Of a stretch of 64,000 nucleotides of DNA, positions 7,308-18,000 are shown piece by piece. The stretch covers positions 124,001-188,000 of the forward strand of contig NZ_JAGKIK010000009.1 of the NCBI RefSeq assembly GCF_017897595.1, in the 5' to 3' direction. The translations under genes and the position numbers were made by a program. The stretch is from Aquimarina sp. U1-2. Its GTDB lineage: Bacteria > Bacteroidota > Bacteroidia > Flavobacteriales > Flavobacteriaceae. The number at the start of each line of letters is the position of its first letter. Position 1 is the first letter of the stretch. Under the pieces are notes generated by a model. That model saw only the letters and a list, made by a program, of their open reading frames with translations. It was not told where the DNA came from and ran no database searches.

Positions 7308-8501
7308 CTAATTTAAAAATTCATATATCCCAGCTGCCCCTTGACCTGTACCTACACACATCGTAACCATACCGTATTTTCCTTTCATGTCGCGTTTGCG
7401 CATCTCGTCAAATAGTTGCACTGATAGTTTTCCTCCTGTACACCCTAACGGATGACCTAGAGCTATGGCTCCACCATTCACATTGATGATGTCAGGATTT
7501 AAATCAAGTTCTCTGATCACAGCCAGGGATTGAGAGGCAAATGCTTCGTTAAGTTCAATAAGTTCGATATCGCTTTGTTTCAGTCCTGCTTGCTTCAGGG
7601 CTTTAGGAATTGCCTTAACTGGTCCTATTCCCATAATTCTGGGTTCAACACCGGCAGCGGCATAATTCACTAAACGAGCAATAGGTTCTAGGTTTAATTC
7701 TTTAACCATTTCTTCGCTCATTACCATAACAAAAGCAGCTCCGTCACTCATTTGAGAAGAGTTACCGGCAGTCACACTACCACCTGCAGCAAAAACCGGT
7801 CTTAATTTACCCAGTACTTCTTTGCTGGTTCCTTTTCGCGGGCCTTCATCTTTCGTAACGGTATAGGACTTGGTAGCCCTTTTTCCGTTTTCATCAACAT
7901 ATACCTGCTCTACGTTAATAGGCACAATTTGATCCTGAAAACGATCTTCAGCCTGAGCTTTGAGTGCTTTCATATGTGAATTATAGGCAAACTCATCTTG
8001 ATCTTCTCTAGATACATTAAATTGATTGGCAACAGCTTCTGCAGTATTTCCCATGCCCCAGTAATAATCTTCATGTCCAGATTTGGCGAGATCATAGTTC
8101 AATTCGGTTTTGTAACCTGTCATGGGTACGGCACTCATACTTTCTGCCCCCCCGGCAATGATACAATCTGCCATTCCTGCTTGTATTTTCGCGGTGGCCA
8201 TACCAATAGTTTCAATTCCTGAAGAACAAAATCTATTCACAGTTACCCCTGGTACGTCTATAGCGTCTAATCCCATTAAAGAGATTAAACGAGCCATATT
8301 AAGCCCCTGCGCCCCTTCTGGCATTGCATTTCCTACAATAACATCGTCAATACGGGCTTTGTCTAATTGCGGAAGCTCTTTCATCATATGCTGAATGGTT
8401 TCAGCAGCTAGTTCGTCTGTTCTTTTAAATCTGAACACCCCGCGAGGTGCTTTCCCTACGGCAGTTCTGTATGCTTTTACTATATATGCGGTCTTACTCA
8501 T
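7308..8501 (-). CDS. Acetyl-CoA C-acyltransferase (thiolase, FadA/FadI-like)
   Basis: The product is 397 residues, the normal thiolase length. It cleaves 3-ketoacyl-CoA with CoA to acetyl-CoA and a shortened acyl-CoA. The nucleophilic Cys is at residue 92 in [12 protein letters not shown]. The C-terminal block has [26 protein letters not shown] and the second catalytic Cys in TMCVGTGQG. It is co-oriented with the multifunctional FadB-like gene upstream and the acyl-CoA dehydrogenase downstream; together they complete the beta-oxidation cycle. The four-helix-bundle genes interrupt the operon on both sides. Confidence 0.94.
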   Translation of the reverse strand: MSKTAYIVKAYRTAVGKAPRGVFRFKRTDELAAETIQHMMKELPQLDKARIDDVIVGNAMPEGAQGLNMARLISLMGLDAIDVPGVTVNRFCSSGIETIGMATAKIQAGMADCIIAGGAESMSAVPMTGYKTELNYDLAKSGHEDYYWGMGNTAEAVANQFNVSREDQDEFAYNSHMKALKAQAEDRFQDQIVPINVEQVYVDENGKRATKSYTVTKDEGPRKGTSKEVLGKLRPVFAAGGSVTAGNSSQMSDGAAFVMVMSEEMVKELNLEPIARLVNYAAAGVEPRIMGIGPVKAIPKALKQAGLKQSDIELIELNEAFASQSLAVIRELDLNPDIINVNGGAIALGHPLGCTGGKLSVQLFDEMRKRDMKGKYGMVTMCVGTGQGAAGIYEFLN

Positions 8502-8570
8502 AGTATTAATTTATTTTTTGAAAATAGAGACTCTGGAATCTAGAGACTAGAACCTAGATTTCTAGTTGTT

Positions 8571-8921
8571 TACATTATCCATAAAAGAACCTATCATTTT
8601 CTGTATTTGTAAAATTTTATTTTCTAATTCTTCAAACTTTGTTTTTTCTAAATAGCTTTCGTTGTAAGAAACAATAAGTTGTGTTTCTCATTCGAATGCT
8701 GATCCTAGACTGTTTTCTAAAAATTTTCTAAAATGTTTATTAGTACTTTTACTAAATCCTTCTGCTATATTTGAGGGAATAGAAATTGCACATCGATTCA
8801 TTTGACTAACTACGTTAAATTTTTTGTAGTCGGGAAATGTTTTAGTAAGTTGATAACTCATACTCACCGATTTTATACTTTCCTGCCAAATCTTTAATTT
8901 TTTAGAATTATGTCTAGCCAT
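8571..8921 (-). pseudogene. Four helix bundle protein, broken by an in-frame TGA
   Basis: The reading frame opens with MARHNSKKLKIWQESIKSV and keeps the family core (QMNRCAISIPSNIAEGF). It meets TGA at 8688-8690 after ENSLGSAFE. Reading through, the same frame continues ETQLIVSYNESYLEKTKFEE and so on to a stop at about 8571. That gives a total close to the 117 residues of its intact relative at 6884. The stop sits where the family has a Leu-like residue, so a single TTA-to-TGA change would explain it. Either dead or making a 77-residue fragment. It lies between the fadB-like and thiolase genes. Confidence 0.8.
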
Positions 8922-8960
8922 TAGTCTATTCTCTTAAAGTCTAGTTTCTAGATTCTAATC

Positions 8961-11366
8961 TTAGTTACGTAACGGTTTCCCTTTCTTTAACATGTGCTCG
9001 ATACGTTCTAGTGTTTTGCGTTCACTACAAAGTGATAAAAACGCTTCTCTTTCTAAATCCAGAAGGTACTGTTCTGTAACCAGAGTGGGTTCTGATAAAT
9101 CACCACCTGCCATTACGTATCCAAGTTTGTTTGCTATTTTCTGGTCATGTTCAGAAATATAATTACTGGCTTCCATAGAGTCTGTACCTACTAAGAACAT
9201 TCCGAGCGCTTGCTTACCAAGTACTTTTATGTCTTTACGGCGAGGAGGTTGCGTATACCCTTGTTCTGCCAGTAATTTCGCATATGATTTTGCTGTAGCG
9301 ATTTGGCGATCTTTGTTAACAACAACGATATCTTTGCCTTTTTGAAGAAGATTCGTGTCATAAGCTTCATACGCCGATGTTGAAACTTTGGCCATACCGA
9401 TAGTCAAAAAGTGATCCTGAAGAATATTCAATTCAACATCGTCTTTTTTGAAAAGGTCTGAAGCTCTCAACGCCATTTCTTTAGAGCCACCTCCACCAGG
9501 AATGACACCTACACCAAACTCTACCAGTCCCATATACGTTTCTGCCGCAGCAACTACTTTGTCTGCATGTAATGAAATCTCACAACCACCACCTAAAGTC
9601 ATACCATGCGGAGCAACGATTGTAGGAATTGAAGAATAGCGCATACGCATCATCGAATCTTGAAAATATTTTATAGCCATATTGAGCTCATCATATTCTT
9701 GTTCTACAGCCATCATAAAAATCATACCGATATTAGCACCTACTGAAAAGTTTGCGGCCTGATTCCCGACCACTAATCCCTGAAAGTCTTTTTCGGCCAT
9801 ATCAATGGCTTTATTTAATCCTGCAAGAACATCGCCTCCAATAGTATTCATTTTACTCTGAAATTCTACATTTAGAATTCCGTCGCCCAAATCTTCAACA
9901 ACTACACCGCTATTTTTAAATACTTCAGAAGATTTTCTAATGTTATCAAGAATAATAAAAGCATCTTGCCCCGGTACTTTTGTTTGTGCTTTCTTCGGAA
10001 TATCGTAATAATACGTCGCCCCTTCCTTCACTGTATAAAAAGATGTGCTTCCTGAAGCTATCATATCATGTATCCATGCGGCAGGCTCATGACCTTCGGC
10101 TTTCATAATTTCAATTCCTTTTTCGACACCAATAGCATCCCAAATCTGGAAAGGACCATGTTCCCATCCAAAACCTGCTTTCATTGCGTCATCTATTTTA
10201 TAGAGATCATCGGTAATTTCGGGAATGCGGTGAGACACATAGGCAAACAATGCTGCAAAATTCTTGCGATAAAATTCACCAGCTTTGTCTTTACCGGAAA
10301 CTAAAATTTTAAAACGATCAATAACCTTATCTACAGATTTGGTCATTTCTAACGTTGCAAAAGATGCTTTTTTATTGCTTCGATATTCTAGCGTATCCAA
10401 ATCCAGAGAAAGAATTTCTTTCTTTCCATCTGAAGTAACATTCTTTTTATAAAATCCCTGTCCGGTTTTACTTCCTAACCATTTATTTTCCATCATCGTA
10501 TTGATGAAATCAGGAAGCTTAAATAGCTCATGGCGTTCGTCATCAGGGCAATTCTCTGCAATACCATTGGCAACATGAACCAGCGTATCAAGACCTACTA
10601 CATCGACTGTACGAAAAGTGGCAGATTTAGGTCGTCCAATTACCGGTCCAGTTAATTTATCTACCTCTTCGATAGTTAATCCCATATCTTTTACCATATG
10701 GAACAAACTCATGATACTAAAAATCCCTATTCTATTACCGATAAAAGCAGGAGTATCTTTGGCAACCACTGAGGTTTTACCTAGAAATTGTTCTCCGTAA
10801 CCATTAAGAAAATCCAGTACTTCTTGTGAAGTGTTTGGTCCGGGGATGATTTCAAATAGTTTAAGATATCTTGCCGGATTAAAGAAGTGTGTCCCGCAGA
10901 AATGTTTCTGAAAATCATCACTTCGCCCCTCACTCATGAATTGGATAGGAATTCCAGATGTGTTTGAGGTTATCAACGTACCCGGAGTTCTATGTTTTTC
11001 AAGGTTTTCGAATACCACCTTTTTAATATCCAGTCTTTCTACCACTACTTCGATGATCCAATCTACATCGGCAACTTTTGAAATATCGTCTTCAAGATTA
11101 CCAGTAGTGATACGATTAGCGAATTTTGGGTGATAAATAGGAGACGGTTTTGATTTTAAGGCCGCAGCCAGAGCGTCATTTACAAGTCGGTTGCGTACCA
11201 CATCATCTTCGAGAGTAAGCCCTTTTGCTTTTTCTTTGTCGTTTAGTTCTCTGGGAACTATATCTAATAATAGCACTTCGACACCAATGTTTGCGAAATG
11301 ACAAGCAATCCCGGATCCCATAATTCCTGATCCGACGACAGCAATTTTTTTAATGGTTCTTTTCAT
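8961..11366 (-). CDS. 3-hydroxyacyl-CoA dehydrogenase / enoyl-CoA hydratase (FadB/FadJ-type)
   Basis: A bifunctional protein of 801 residues catalysing hydration of enoyl-CoA and NAD-dependent oxidation of 3-hydroxyacyl-CoA. The order is the reverse of E. coli FadB. The Rossmann dehydrogenase comes first (VVGSGIMGSGIACHFAN, residues 9-25), followed by the 3HCDH helical domains (FIGNRIGIFS, and a second copy around YKIDDAMKAGFGWEHGPFQIWD). The crotonase domain lies in the C-terminal third (MTLGGGCEISLHADKVV; EFGVGVIPGGGGSKEMAL). This arrangement is usual in Bacteroidota and some Proteobacteria. It follows the MarR gene by 16 bp, so the two are surely co-transcribed. Confidence 0.94.
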   Translation of the reverse strand: MKRTIKKIAVVGSGIMGSGIACHFANIGVEVLLLDIVPRELNDKEKAKGLTLEDDVVRNRLVNDALAAALKSKPSPIYHPKFANRITTGNLEDDISKVADVDWIIEVVVERLDIKKVVFENLEKHRTPGTLITSNTSGIPIQFMSEGRSDDFQKHFCGTHFFNPARYLKLFEIIPGPNTSQEVLDFLNGYGEQFLGKTSVVAKDTPAFIGNRIGIFSIMSLFHMVKDMGLTIEEVDKLTGPVIGRPKSATFRTVDVVGLDTLVHVANGIAENCPDDERHELFKLPDFINTMMENKWLGSKTGQGFYKKNVTSDGKKEILSLDLDTLEYRSNKKASFATLEMTKSVDKVIDRFKILVSGKDKAGEFYRKNFAALFAYVSHRIPEITDDLYKIDDAMKAGFGWEHGPFQIWDAIGVEKGIEIMKAEGHEPAAWIHDMIASGSTSFYTVKEGATYYYDIPKKAQTKVPGQDAFIILDNIRKSSEVFKNSGVVVEDLGDGILNVEFQSKMNTIGGDVLAGLNKAIDMAEKDFQGLVVGNQAANFSVGANIGMIFMMAVEQEYDELNMAIKYFQDSMMRMRYSSIPTIVAPHGMTLGGGCEISLHADKVVAAAETYMGLVEFGVGVIPGGGGSKEMALRASDLFKKDDVELNILQDHFLTIGMAKVSTSAYEAYDTNLLQKGKDIVVVNKDRQIATAKSYAKLLAEQGYTQPPRRKDIKVLGKQALGMFLVGTDSMEASNYISEHDQKIANKLGYVMAGGDLSEPTLVTEQYLLDLEREAFLSLCSERKTLERIEHMLKKGKPLRN

Positions 11367-11382
11367 TGTTAACTTTAAATTG

Positions 11383-11838
11383 TTAAGGTGTTATAGTTTC
11401 TTGTTTTGTGTACACTTTTTTTGAGGCAATAAGATCATTGATCATTTGGAATACTTCCAAAAAAACGTCTAGTTTCTCTTTCGGAATGTGTTTTTTCACC
11501 GCATTATCGAAGGCAAAAACAACTTCTTTTGAAAAGTCTCTCATTTCTACACCAAAAGGGGTTAAATAGATCAATACGCCACGGCCGTCCTGAGGATTTT
11601 TTTTCCTAAAAATCAATCCTTTTTCTTCCATAGTTTTCAAAGTACGAGAAAGACTAGTGGCTTCCATCCCCATTTTGGGACCTAATGAGGTTGATGGGGT
11701 GCCATTTTCTGGGTCAATACTTAATAGCGCAAAACCGGTAGCCATAGTACTCCCTTTTTTGCTCGCCTCTTCATTATACATCTTCGCAACGGCCATCCAG
11801 GTGGCTCTAAGTGCATAATCAATTGTTTTTTCCCTCAT
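11383..11838 (-). CDS. MarR-family regulator of the fatty-acid operon
   Basis: The product is 151 residues with a winged-helix core: TSLSRTLKTMEEKGLIFRKKNPQDGRGVLIYLTPFG (recognition helix and wing). It is the first gene of the fad operon. MarR proteins bind palindromes and release DNA when they bind a small ligand, here perhaps an acyl-CoA. A perfect 11-bp inverted repeat (11871-11894) lies about 35 bp upstream of its start. A matching core is found upstream of the separate acyl-CoA synthetase gene (13851-13864). Autoregulation and control of both units is therefore the likely job. Confidence 0.9.
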   Translation of the reverse strand: MREKTIDYALRATWMAVAKMYNEEASKKGSTMATGFALLSIDPENGTPSTSLGPKMGMEATSLSRTLKTMEEKGLIFRKKNPQDGRGVLIYLTPFGVEMRDFSKEVVFAFDNAVKKHIPKEKLDVFLEVFQMINDLIASKKVYTKQETITP

Positions 11839-11870
11839 TCAAATTATATTATGAAGGTAAAGGTAAGAAA

Positions 11871-11894
11871 ATTTATTATGCACGCATAATAAAT
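11871..11894. promoter_or_regulatory. Operator palindrome upstream of the marR-fad operon
   Basis: ATTTATTATGC-AC-GCATAATAAAT is a perfect inverted repeat of 11-bp arms. On the minus strand it sits just upstream of TACCTTTAC, a plausible -7 element of the Bacteroidota type. A bound repressor would therefore cover the promoter. Its core TATGC-N2-GCATA is shared with 13851-13864. Confidence 0.7.
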
Positions 11895-11947
11895 AATGTA
11901 AATATTTGTGATTATTTCAAGTAATTTACGTTTTTCTAATGAATTAA

Positions 11948-11975
11948 TAAAAAAACTCCTCATAAAATGAGGAGT
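11948..11975 (-). terminator. Terminator of the acyl-CoA synthetase gene
   Basis: ACTCCTCA (11955-11962) and TGAGGAGT (11968-11975) form an 8-bp stem with a 5-nt loop. On the minus strand it is followed by a run of seven T. It lies 56 bp past the stop of the acyl-CoA synthetase gene. Confidence 0.9.
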
Positions 11976-12030
11976 TTACTGATTTATAGTTAAGCTTGTA
12001 CGCATATGCTATTGTAATCAGTGCATTGAA

Positions 12031-13803
12031 TTAGCCATAAATTTTTGAGTATAATACTGCGTATTTTTCTTTAATTATTTTTCTTCTTAATTTCATAGTA
12101 GGGGTAAGATGACCTGCATCGATACTCCACTCATCTGCTGTGAGTTCGAATTTTTTTACGCGTTCCCATTTTCCAAATTTTTCGTTGTGTTTATCTATTT
12201 CTTCTTGGTAACGATCAATCACTTTCGAGTTAGTGATGACTGCTTCAAAAGAGGTGTCTACTTTTATTCCTTTTCGTTCTGCCCATTCCTTCAAAAATTC
12301 GAAATTAGGTTGTATAAAAGCGGCAGGCATTTTCTCACCTTCACCAATAACCATAATTTGTTCGATAAAACGTGACTGTTTCATTGCATTTTCAATAAGT
12401 TGCGGTGCCACGTATTTACCTCCCGAAGTTTTGAACATTTCTTTTTTGCGATCTGTGATACGTAAAAAACCTTCGCTATCAATTTCACCGATATCACCGG
12501 TATGAAAATATCCATCTTTGAGAGCTTCATTGGTTTTTTCTTCGTCTTTGTAATAGCCTTGCATCACTTGGGGGCCTTTTACTAAAATTTCTCCGTCTTC
12601 AGCAATTTTTACTTCGGTGTTCGGAAGCATTTTACCTACGGTTCCTATTTTAAATCCTTTATTTCTTACATCATTAACAGAAATTACCGGAGAAGTTTCT
12701 GTTAAACCATAGCCTTCCATGACAGGAAGTCCTGCAGCATTAAAAACTCGCGCCAATCTAGGTTGCAGTGCTGCACTTCCTGAGGCAATTACTTGCATAT
12801 TATTTCCTAAAGCTTCCTGCCATTTGCTAAAAATCAATTTTCTGGCAATACCAAGCTTCTTTTCATAAAACCAACCATTAGCTCCGTAGGGCTCATACTT
12901 CAATCCAAGTTCTACTGCCCAGAAGAAAAGTTTCTTTTTGATTCCGGTAAGATCGGTACCTTTGGCGATAATTTTGTCATACACCTTTTCTAATAGTCGA
13001 GGTACCGCTGTCATTACATTCGGTTTGACTTCTTTTAGGTTATCACTAATAGTTTCTAAAGATTCTGCAAAATAAATAGATACCCCACAGTATTGATAAA
13101 AATACATAGTCATTCTTTCGTAGATATGGCAAACAGGTAAAAAACTTAATGCTTTGCTGTTTCCACTTTCTAATGGAAATCGGGTCGAACTTGCTATAGC
13201 GTTGCTTACAATATTTTTATGACTTAGCATAACTCCCTTCGGCCTTCCTGTAGTACCCGATGTATATATTAAGGTAGCAAGATCTTCTTCTTTGATTGAA
13301 GCCATAATTTCTTCGACCTGACTTTGATTACTACTATCTTTACCTAGTTCTAAAACTTCATTCCAGTTTTTACATCCTGAAATGTCGTTGAATGAATATA
13401 CTTCTTTTAAAGACGGTACATTCGCCTGTATATTCTTAACTTTTTGATAAACTTCATCATCTGAAACAAAACAATAAACAGACTCAGAGTGATTTAAAAC
13501 ATATTCATAATCTTCTTGAGAAATAGTAGGATAAATAGGTACGTCTTGAGCGCCAATTTGAAGAATGCCAATATCGGTAATATTCCATTCTGTTCTATTG
13601 GTAGATGATATAATAGCTATCTTATCATTAGGCTGTACTCCTAATCGTAATAAACCACGACTAATTTGGTTGGCTTTCTCTACATATTCTGATGAAGATG
13701 TAGCAACCCATTCACCATTATATTTGGTTACCAAAGCCTTATCTAAGTTATATTTTTCTAATTGGTAATGTGGAAAATCAAACAGTCTAGTAATTGTCGT
13801 CAT
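12031..13803 (-). CDS. Long-chain fatty acid--CoA ligase (AMP-forming)
   Basis: The product is 590 residues. It activates free fatty acids to acyl-CoA with ATP, feeding the neighbouring beta-oxidation enzymes. The AMP-binding P-loop motif LIYTSGTTGRPKG is at residues 178-190, followed by the A5 motif GYGLTETSPVISV and GYFHTGDIGEIDSEGFLRITDRKKEMFKTSGGKYV in the C-terminal part. The length fits the bacterial long-chain (FadD15-like) group. It is transcribed separately from the fad operon, with its own terminator and an operator palindrome 48 bp upstream of the start. Confidence 0.93.
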   Translation of the reverse strand: MTTITRLFDFPHYQLEKYNLDKALVTKYNGEWVATSSSEYVEKANQISRGLLRLGVQPNDKIAIISSTNRTEWNITDIGILQIGAQDVPIYPTISQEDYEYVLNHSESVYCFVSDDEVYQKVKNIQANVPSLKEVYSFNDISGCKNWNEVLELGKDSSNQSQVEEIMASIKEEDLATLIYTSGTTGRPKGVMLSHKNIVSNAIASSTRFPLESGNSKALSFLPVCHIYERMTMYFYQYCGVSIYFAESLETISDNLKEVKPNVMTAVPRLLEKVYDKIIAKGTDLTGIKKKLFFWAVELGLKYEPYGANGWFYEKKLGIARKLIFSKWQEALGNNMQVIASGSAALQPRLARVFNAAGLPVMEGYGLTETSPVISVNDVRNKGFKIGTVGKMLPNTEVKIAEDGEILVKGPQVMQGYYKDEEKTNEALKDGYFHTGDIGEIDSEGFLRITDRKKEMFKTSGGKYVAPQLIENAMKQSRFIEQIMVIGEGEKMPAAFIQPNFEFLKEWAERKGIKVDTSFEAVITNSKVIDRYQEEIDKHNEKFGKWERVKKFELTADEWSIDAGHLTPTMKLRRKIIKEKYAVLYSKIYG

Positions 13804-13850
13804 ATAGTGTTTTACATTTTTTAAGCAGTATTTATAACCCTAAAAAACTG

Positions 13851-13864
13851 CTATGCGTGCATAG
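13851..13864. promoter_or_regulatory. Probable MarR operator upstream of the acyl-CoA synthetase gene
   Basis: CTATGC-GT-GCATAG is a perfect palindrome. Its core TATGC-N2-GCATA equals the core of the palindrome upstream of the marR gene. On the minus strand it lies just after a TTTG that could be the -33 box, so it would block polymerase. Shared occurrence at two functionally linked promoters supports a common regulator. Confidence 0.65.
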
Positions 13865-14369
13865 TTTTGCAAATTATAAAAAATCTTAGAATACACAACT
13901 CTAAGATATAAAAAAAGCACCGGTATTTTGATAACTTCATAACATTTTATTGTTTTTATTAACGATTCTGAACTTGAGAATGTACAATTTTCTTTGTTTC
14001 ATATTCTAATGTCATAAACTGATTTTACTTTTAAGAGTTAATGAGCTACCGTTGTAAACGGGTTACTTTTAATTTTAAGATTGTGTTTTCGGTGAACTAT
14101 TACATACTTATGTGCTCAATACATTTTGTAGTGAATATAATATGGAAACTAGGGTCAAATTTTTTAAATAATTTTTAAGATTAAAAATCAAATAATTCTC
14201 TTAAACAAGCTTTTTCGCGCTACTTTGATTACAAAACAGTTAAAAGGATATTAAATTACGGAATGCATTAACAAAACACACCGTATGGGTATAATTTTAA
14301 AATACTAAAAAGAAAGAATTACCTCGAACCTTGTATTGAGGTAATGTACTATTAATTTTAAATTTTAAT
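13865..14369. other. Long AT-rich spacer with a 5' leader hairpin
   Basis: No gene seen in about 500 bp between two divergent genes. Near the right end ATTACCTC (14318-14325) and GAGGTAAT (14338-14345) form an 8-bp stem with a 12-nt loop. It lies 24 bp before the start of the DUF4136 gene, inside its probable leader. It has no T run, so it is more likely an mRNA-stability or regulatory hairpin than a terminator. Confidence 0.5.
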
Positions 14370-14975
14370 GTGATGAAAAAGAAACACGTATTAAGTTTAG
14401 CAGGACTAGCTGTTGCCGTTGTATTATTTGCTTGTGGTCCTACCGTACAAACCGTAAAAATGTCTGATGAGGATTTAAGTAAGTATAGCACGTTTGCTTA
14501 TTTACCGAATAGTAATTTTGATGATGCTAACATCGGTTATAATGATAAAACGATAGGTTCGAAAGTGATCCAAAGAGTAAATTCTAATTTAAAGCAAGCC
14601 GGCTATACTATGGATAGAGAGAATCCTGACTTACTGGTGCTTATAAGAACCAAAACAGATACTGAAACCGAAACATATACCGATCCAGTGTATGCTACCT
14701 ATCCCTATGCAGATATTACGCCGGCGGTGAGCCCTTACTACGACCCTTATTATTATACCAATTTTACGAACTACAATCAAATAGTAGGGTATGATACCGA
14801 TGTTTATAAATATAAAGAAGGAACGCTTATTGTTGATCTTGTCGATAGAAAGACCAAAAAAGTAGTGTGGAGAGGAACAGCTTCAGATCAAATTTATAAA
14901 GAGAACAGTTCTAAAGCTATTTCGACATATGTAGATGATATTTTTAATCAGTTTCCTGATGTTGCAGGCTATTAA
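14370..14975 (+). CDS. DUF4136 lipoprotein
   Basis: The product is 201 residues. The signal peptide ends in the lipobox VVLFACG, so it is an anchored lipoprotein. The body matches the DUF4136 pattern: YSTFAYLPNSNFDDANIGYNDK, IQRVNSNLKQAGYTMDRENPDLLVLI, a Tyr-rich middle, and GTLIVDLVDRKTKKVVWRGTASDQI near the end. The family is common in Bacteroidota and Proteobacteria and has no settled function. It stands alone, divergent from the acyl-CoA synthetase gene and convergent with purL. Confidence 0.88.
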   Translation: MMKKKHVLSLAGLAVAVVLFACGPTVQTVKMSDEDLSKYSTFAYLPNSNFDDANIGYNDKTIGSKVIQRVNSNLKQAGYTMDRENPDLLVLIRTKTDTETETYTDPVYATYPYADITPAVSPYYDPYYYTNFTNYNQIVGYDTDVYKYKEGTLIVDLVDRKTKKVVWRGTASDQIYKENSSKAISTYVDDIFNQFPDVAGY

Positions 14976-14998
14976 TTGGAACCAGTCTATACAAAATG

Positions 14999-15031
14999 GA
15001 TAATCAGACTGTTTTAAATAGTCTGATTATC
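14999..15031. terminator. Hairpin between the DUF4136 gene and purL
   Basis: GATAATCAGACT (14999-15010) pairs perfectly with AGTCTGATTATC (15020-15031) around a 9-nt loop. It follows the DUF4136 gene by about 24 bp. It also covers the last codons and stop of purL on the other strand. T-rich tails are short, so it may act in both directions as a weak terminator or as a 3' end protector. Confidence 0.6.
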
Positions 15032-18000
15032 TTCTATCCACTTTCTTGCATTCACAAATGCTTCGATCCAAGGAGATACCTCGTCATGTCTCCCTTTTGG
15101 ATAATGTGCCCAATTCCATTGAAAAATTGACCGTTCGATATGAGGCATCATTACCAAATGACGACCTGTGGCATCACTCATCATTGCCGTATTATAATCA
15201 GATCCATTTGGATTTGCGGGATATGTATCGTAACCATATTTTGCTACAATATGATATTGATCTTCATCTAACGGAAGATTAAACTTACCTTCACCATGTG
15301 AAATCCATACCCCTAAAGTACTTCCTGCTAGAGAAGAAAGCATCACAGAATGATTTTTTTGAATTTTTACAGAAGTAAAACCACTTTCATGTTTATGAGA
15401 GTCATTATACGTCATTTTACCGTGATCTTTATGTTCTGGATGGATTAGTTCTAGCTCCATAAACAATTGGCAACCATTACAAATACCAACAGAAAGTGTG
15501 TCTTCTCGTTCAAAAAATTTCTTAAGTGCTGTATTTGCTTTGTCATTATATAAAAAGGCTCCGGCCCACCCTTTGGCAGATCCCAGAACATCACTATTTG
15601 AAAAACCACCTACGGCACCAATAAATTGGATGTCTTCTAAAGTTTCTCTGCCAGAGATTAGGTCAGTCATATGTACATCCTTAACATCAAAACCGGCCAG
15701 GTACATAGCATTAGCCATTTCACGTTCAGAGTTGCTTCCTTTTTCTCGAATAATAGCTGCTTTAGGCCTTGGTCGGGTAGTATCAATAAGTGGTTTTCTT
15801 CCCATAAAATGAATAGGAAATTTAAACTGCAAGGGCTGTTTAGCAAAATTTTTATAGCGATCTTTTGCTAAATCATTTGAAGTTTGCTTTTGATCCAATA
15901 AAAATGATGTTTTGAACCAGGTATTTCTGAGTTCTTCGATATCCAGATGGAACGAATCGCTGCCGTTCTCTAGGGTTACTTGGTTGTTTTCGGTAACTTT
16001 TCCAATAGTATAATATTCAATGTTATTTTCAGCAAGAATTGTATCAACATTAGCATTAAGCGCACTCTGAAATACAATTCCGCCATTTTCTGAAAATAAT
16101 AATTTTATAGAGTCTGACTCATCTATTGGAGTTAGATCTATTGCCGCGCCTAGATCTACATCTGCAAAACATAACTCTAATAATGTAGTTATCAACCCCC
16201 CTGATGCAACATCGTGACCTGCGACTATTTGATCATTTTTAATCAAATCCTGCATTACGTTAAAAACAGTTTTAAATTGACCTGCACTTTGAATACTTGG
16301 AGCCTCTGATCCTATGCTATTCATTACTTGAGCAAAAGAAGAGCCGCCCAATTTGTGTTGATCGCCAGATACATTAATATAATAAATAGGACCTGCATTT
16401 TTTTGAAATACGGGTTCTATCACTTTAGTAATATCATCACAATGAGCAGCCGCCGAAATAATTACCGTTCCCGGAGCAATAACTTCATCATTAGGATATT
16501 TTTGTTTCATTGAAAGAGAATCTTTTCCTGTGGGAACATTAATTCCTAAATCAATAGTAAAGTCTGATACTGCTTGTACTGCCTTGTATAGTCTAGCATC
16601 TTCTCCTTTATTTTTACATGGCCACATCCAATTCGCAGATAATGACACAGATTTTAATCCTTCCTTTAGAGGAGCCCAGATGATGTTGGTTAGTGCTTCT
16701 GCAATAGAATTTTTACTTCCTGCAATAGGGTCGATTAAACCCGAAATAGGGGAGTGGCCTATACTGGTGGCTATACCTTGGTTGCTTTTAAAGTCCAAAG
16801 CCATGACTCCGCAATTATTTAGCGGTAATTGTAAAGGTCCCGTACATTGTTGCTTAGCTACGCGTCCACCTACACAACGATCAACTTTATTAGTTAACCA
16901 GTCTTTGCAGGCTACTGCTTCAAGTTGTAGGACATTCGTTATATATTTTTGAAAATCATCGACGGTATACTCTAGCTCGTTATAATCGTATGTTATTGTC
17001 TGATCGATCATAATGGTTTGTGGAGAGCTGCCAAACATGTCTGTTAAAGCAAGATCCATAGGCTTATCACCATTAGTTTTAGACTCGAATGTAAAGCGAT
17101 GATCTCCTGTAACTTCTCCAACCTTGTATAAAGGAGAACGTTCGCGCATAGCAATACGTTCTAAAGTGCTCACATCCTTTTGACCTATAACCAGTCCCAT
17201 ACGCTCCTGGGATTCGTTACCGATAATTTCTTTTGCCGATAATGTAGGATCACCTACCGGTAATTGATCCAGGTCAATTTTTCCACCAGTTTCTTCTACC
17301 AGTTCAGAGAGACAGTTTAAGTGTCCGCCAGCTCCATGATCATGAATTGAAACGATCGTATTTTTATCGCTTTCTATCATTCCTCGTATTGCGTTAGCAG
17401 CTCGTTTTTGCATTTCGGGATTTGATCGCTGGATAGCATTTAATTCTATGCCACTGCTAAATTCTCCGGTGTCGGCAGATGATACCGCGGCACCACCCAT
17501 TCCGATACGGTAATTTTCACCTCCTAAAATGATAATGTTGTCACCAGTCTCAGGAGTATCTTTTAAAGCTTGATTCGCTTTACCGTAACCAATACCTCCT
17601 GCTTGCATGATCACTTTGTCAAACCCTAATTTTCTAGCATTCTCCTCATGTTCAAAAGTAAGTACAGAACCTGCAATTAGCGGTTGGCCAAATTTATTCC
17701 CAAAATCAGAAGCTCCATTAGAGGCTTTTATTAAAATATCCATGGGGGTTTGGTATAGCCAATCTCTTTCGGTCATGGCTTGCTCCCAAGTACGATTTTC
17801 TTCTAGTCTCGAATATGAAGTCATGTATACTGCAGTCCCGGCAAGCGGTAAAGAACCTTTTCCACCGGCTAAACGATCTCTTATCTCACCTCCAGAACCC
17901 GTGGCTGCACCATTAAAAGGTTCGACCGTTGTAGGAAAATTATGTGTTTCTGCTTTTAGAGATAGTACACTATCAAACTCGATTTCATTATAAAAATCGG

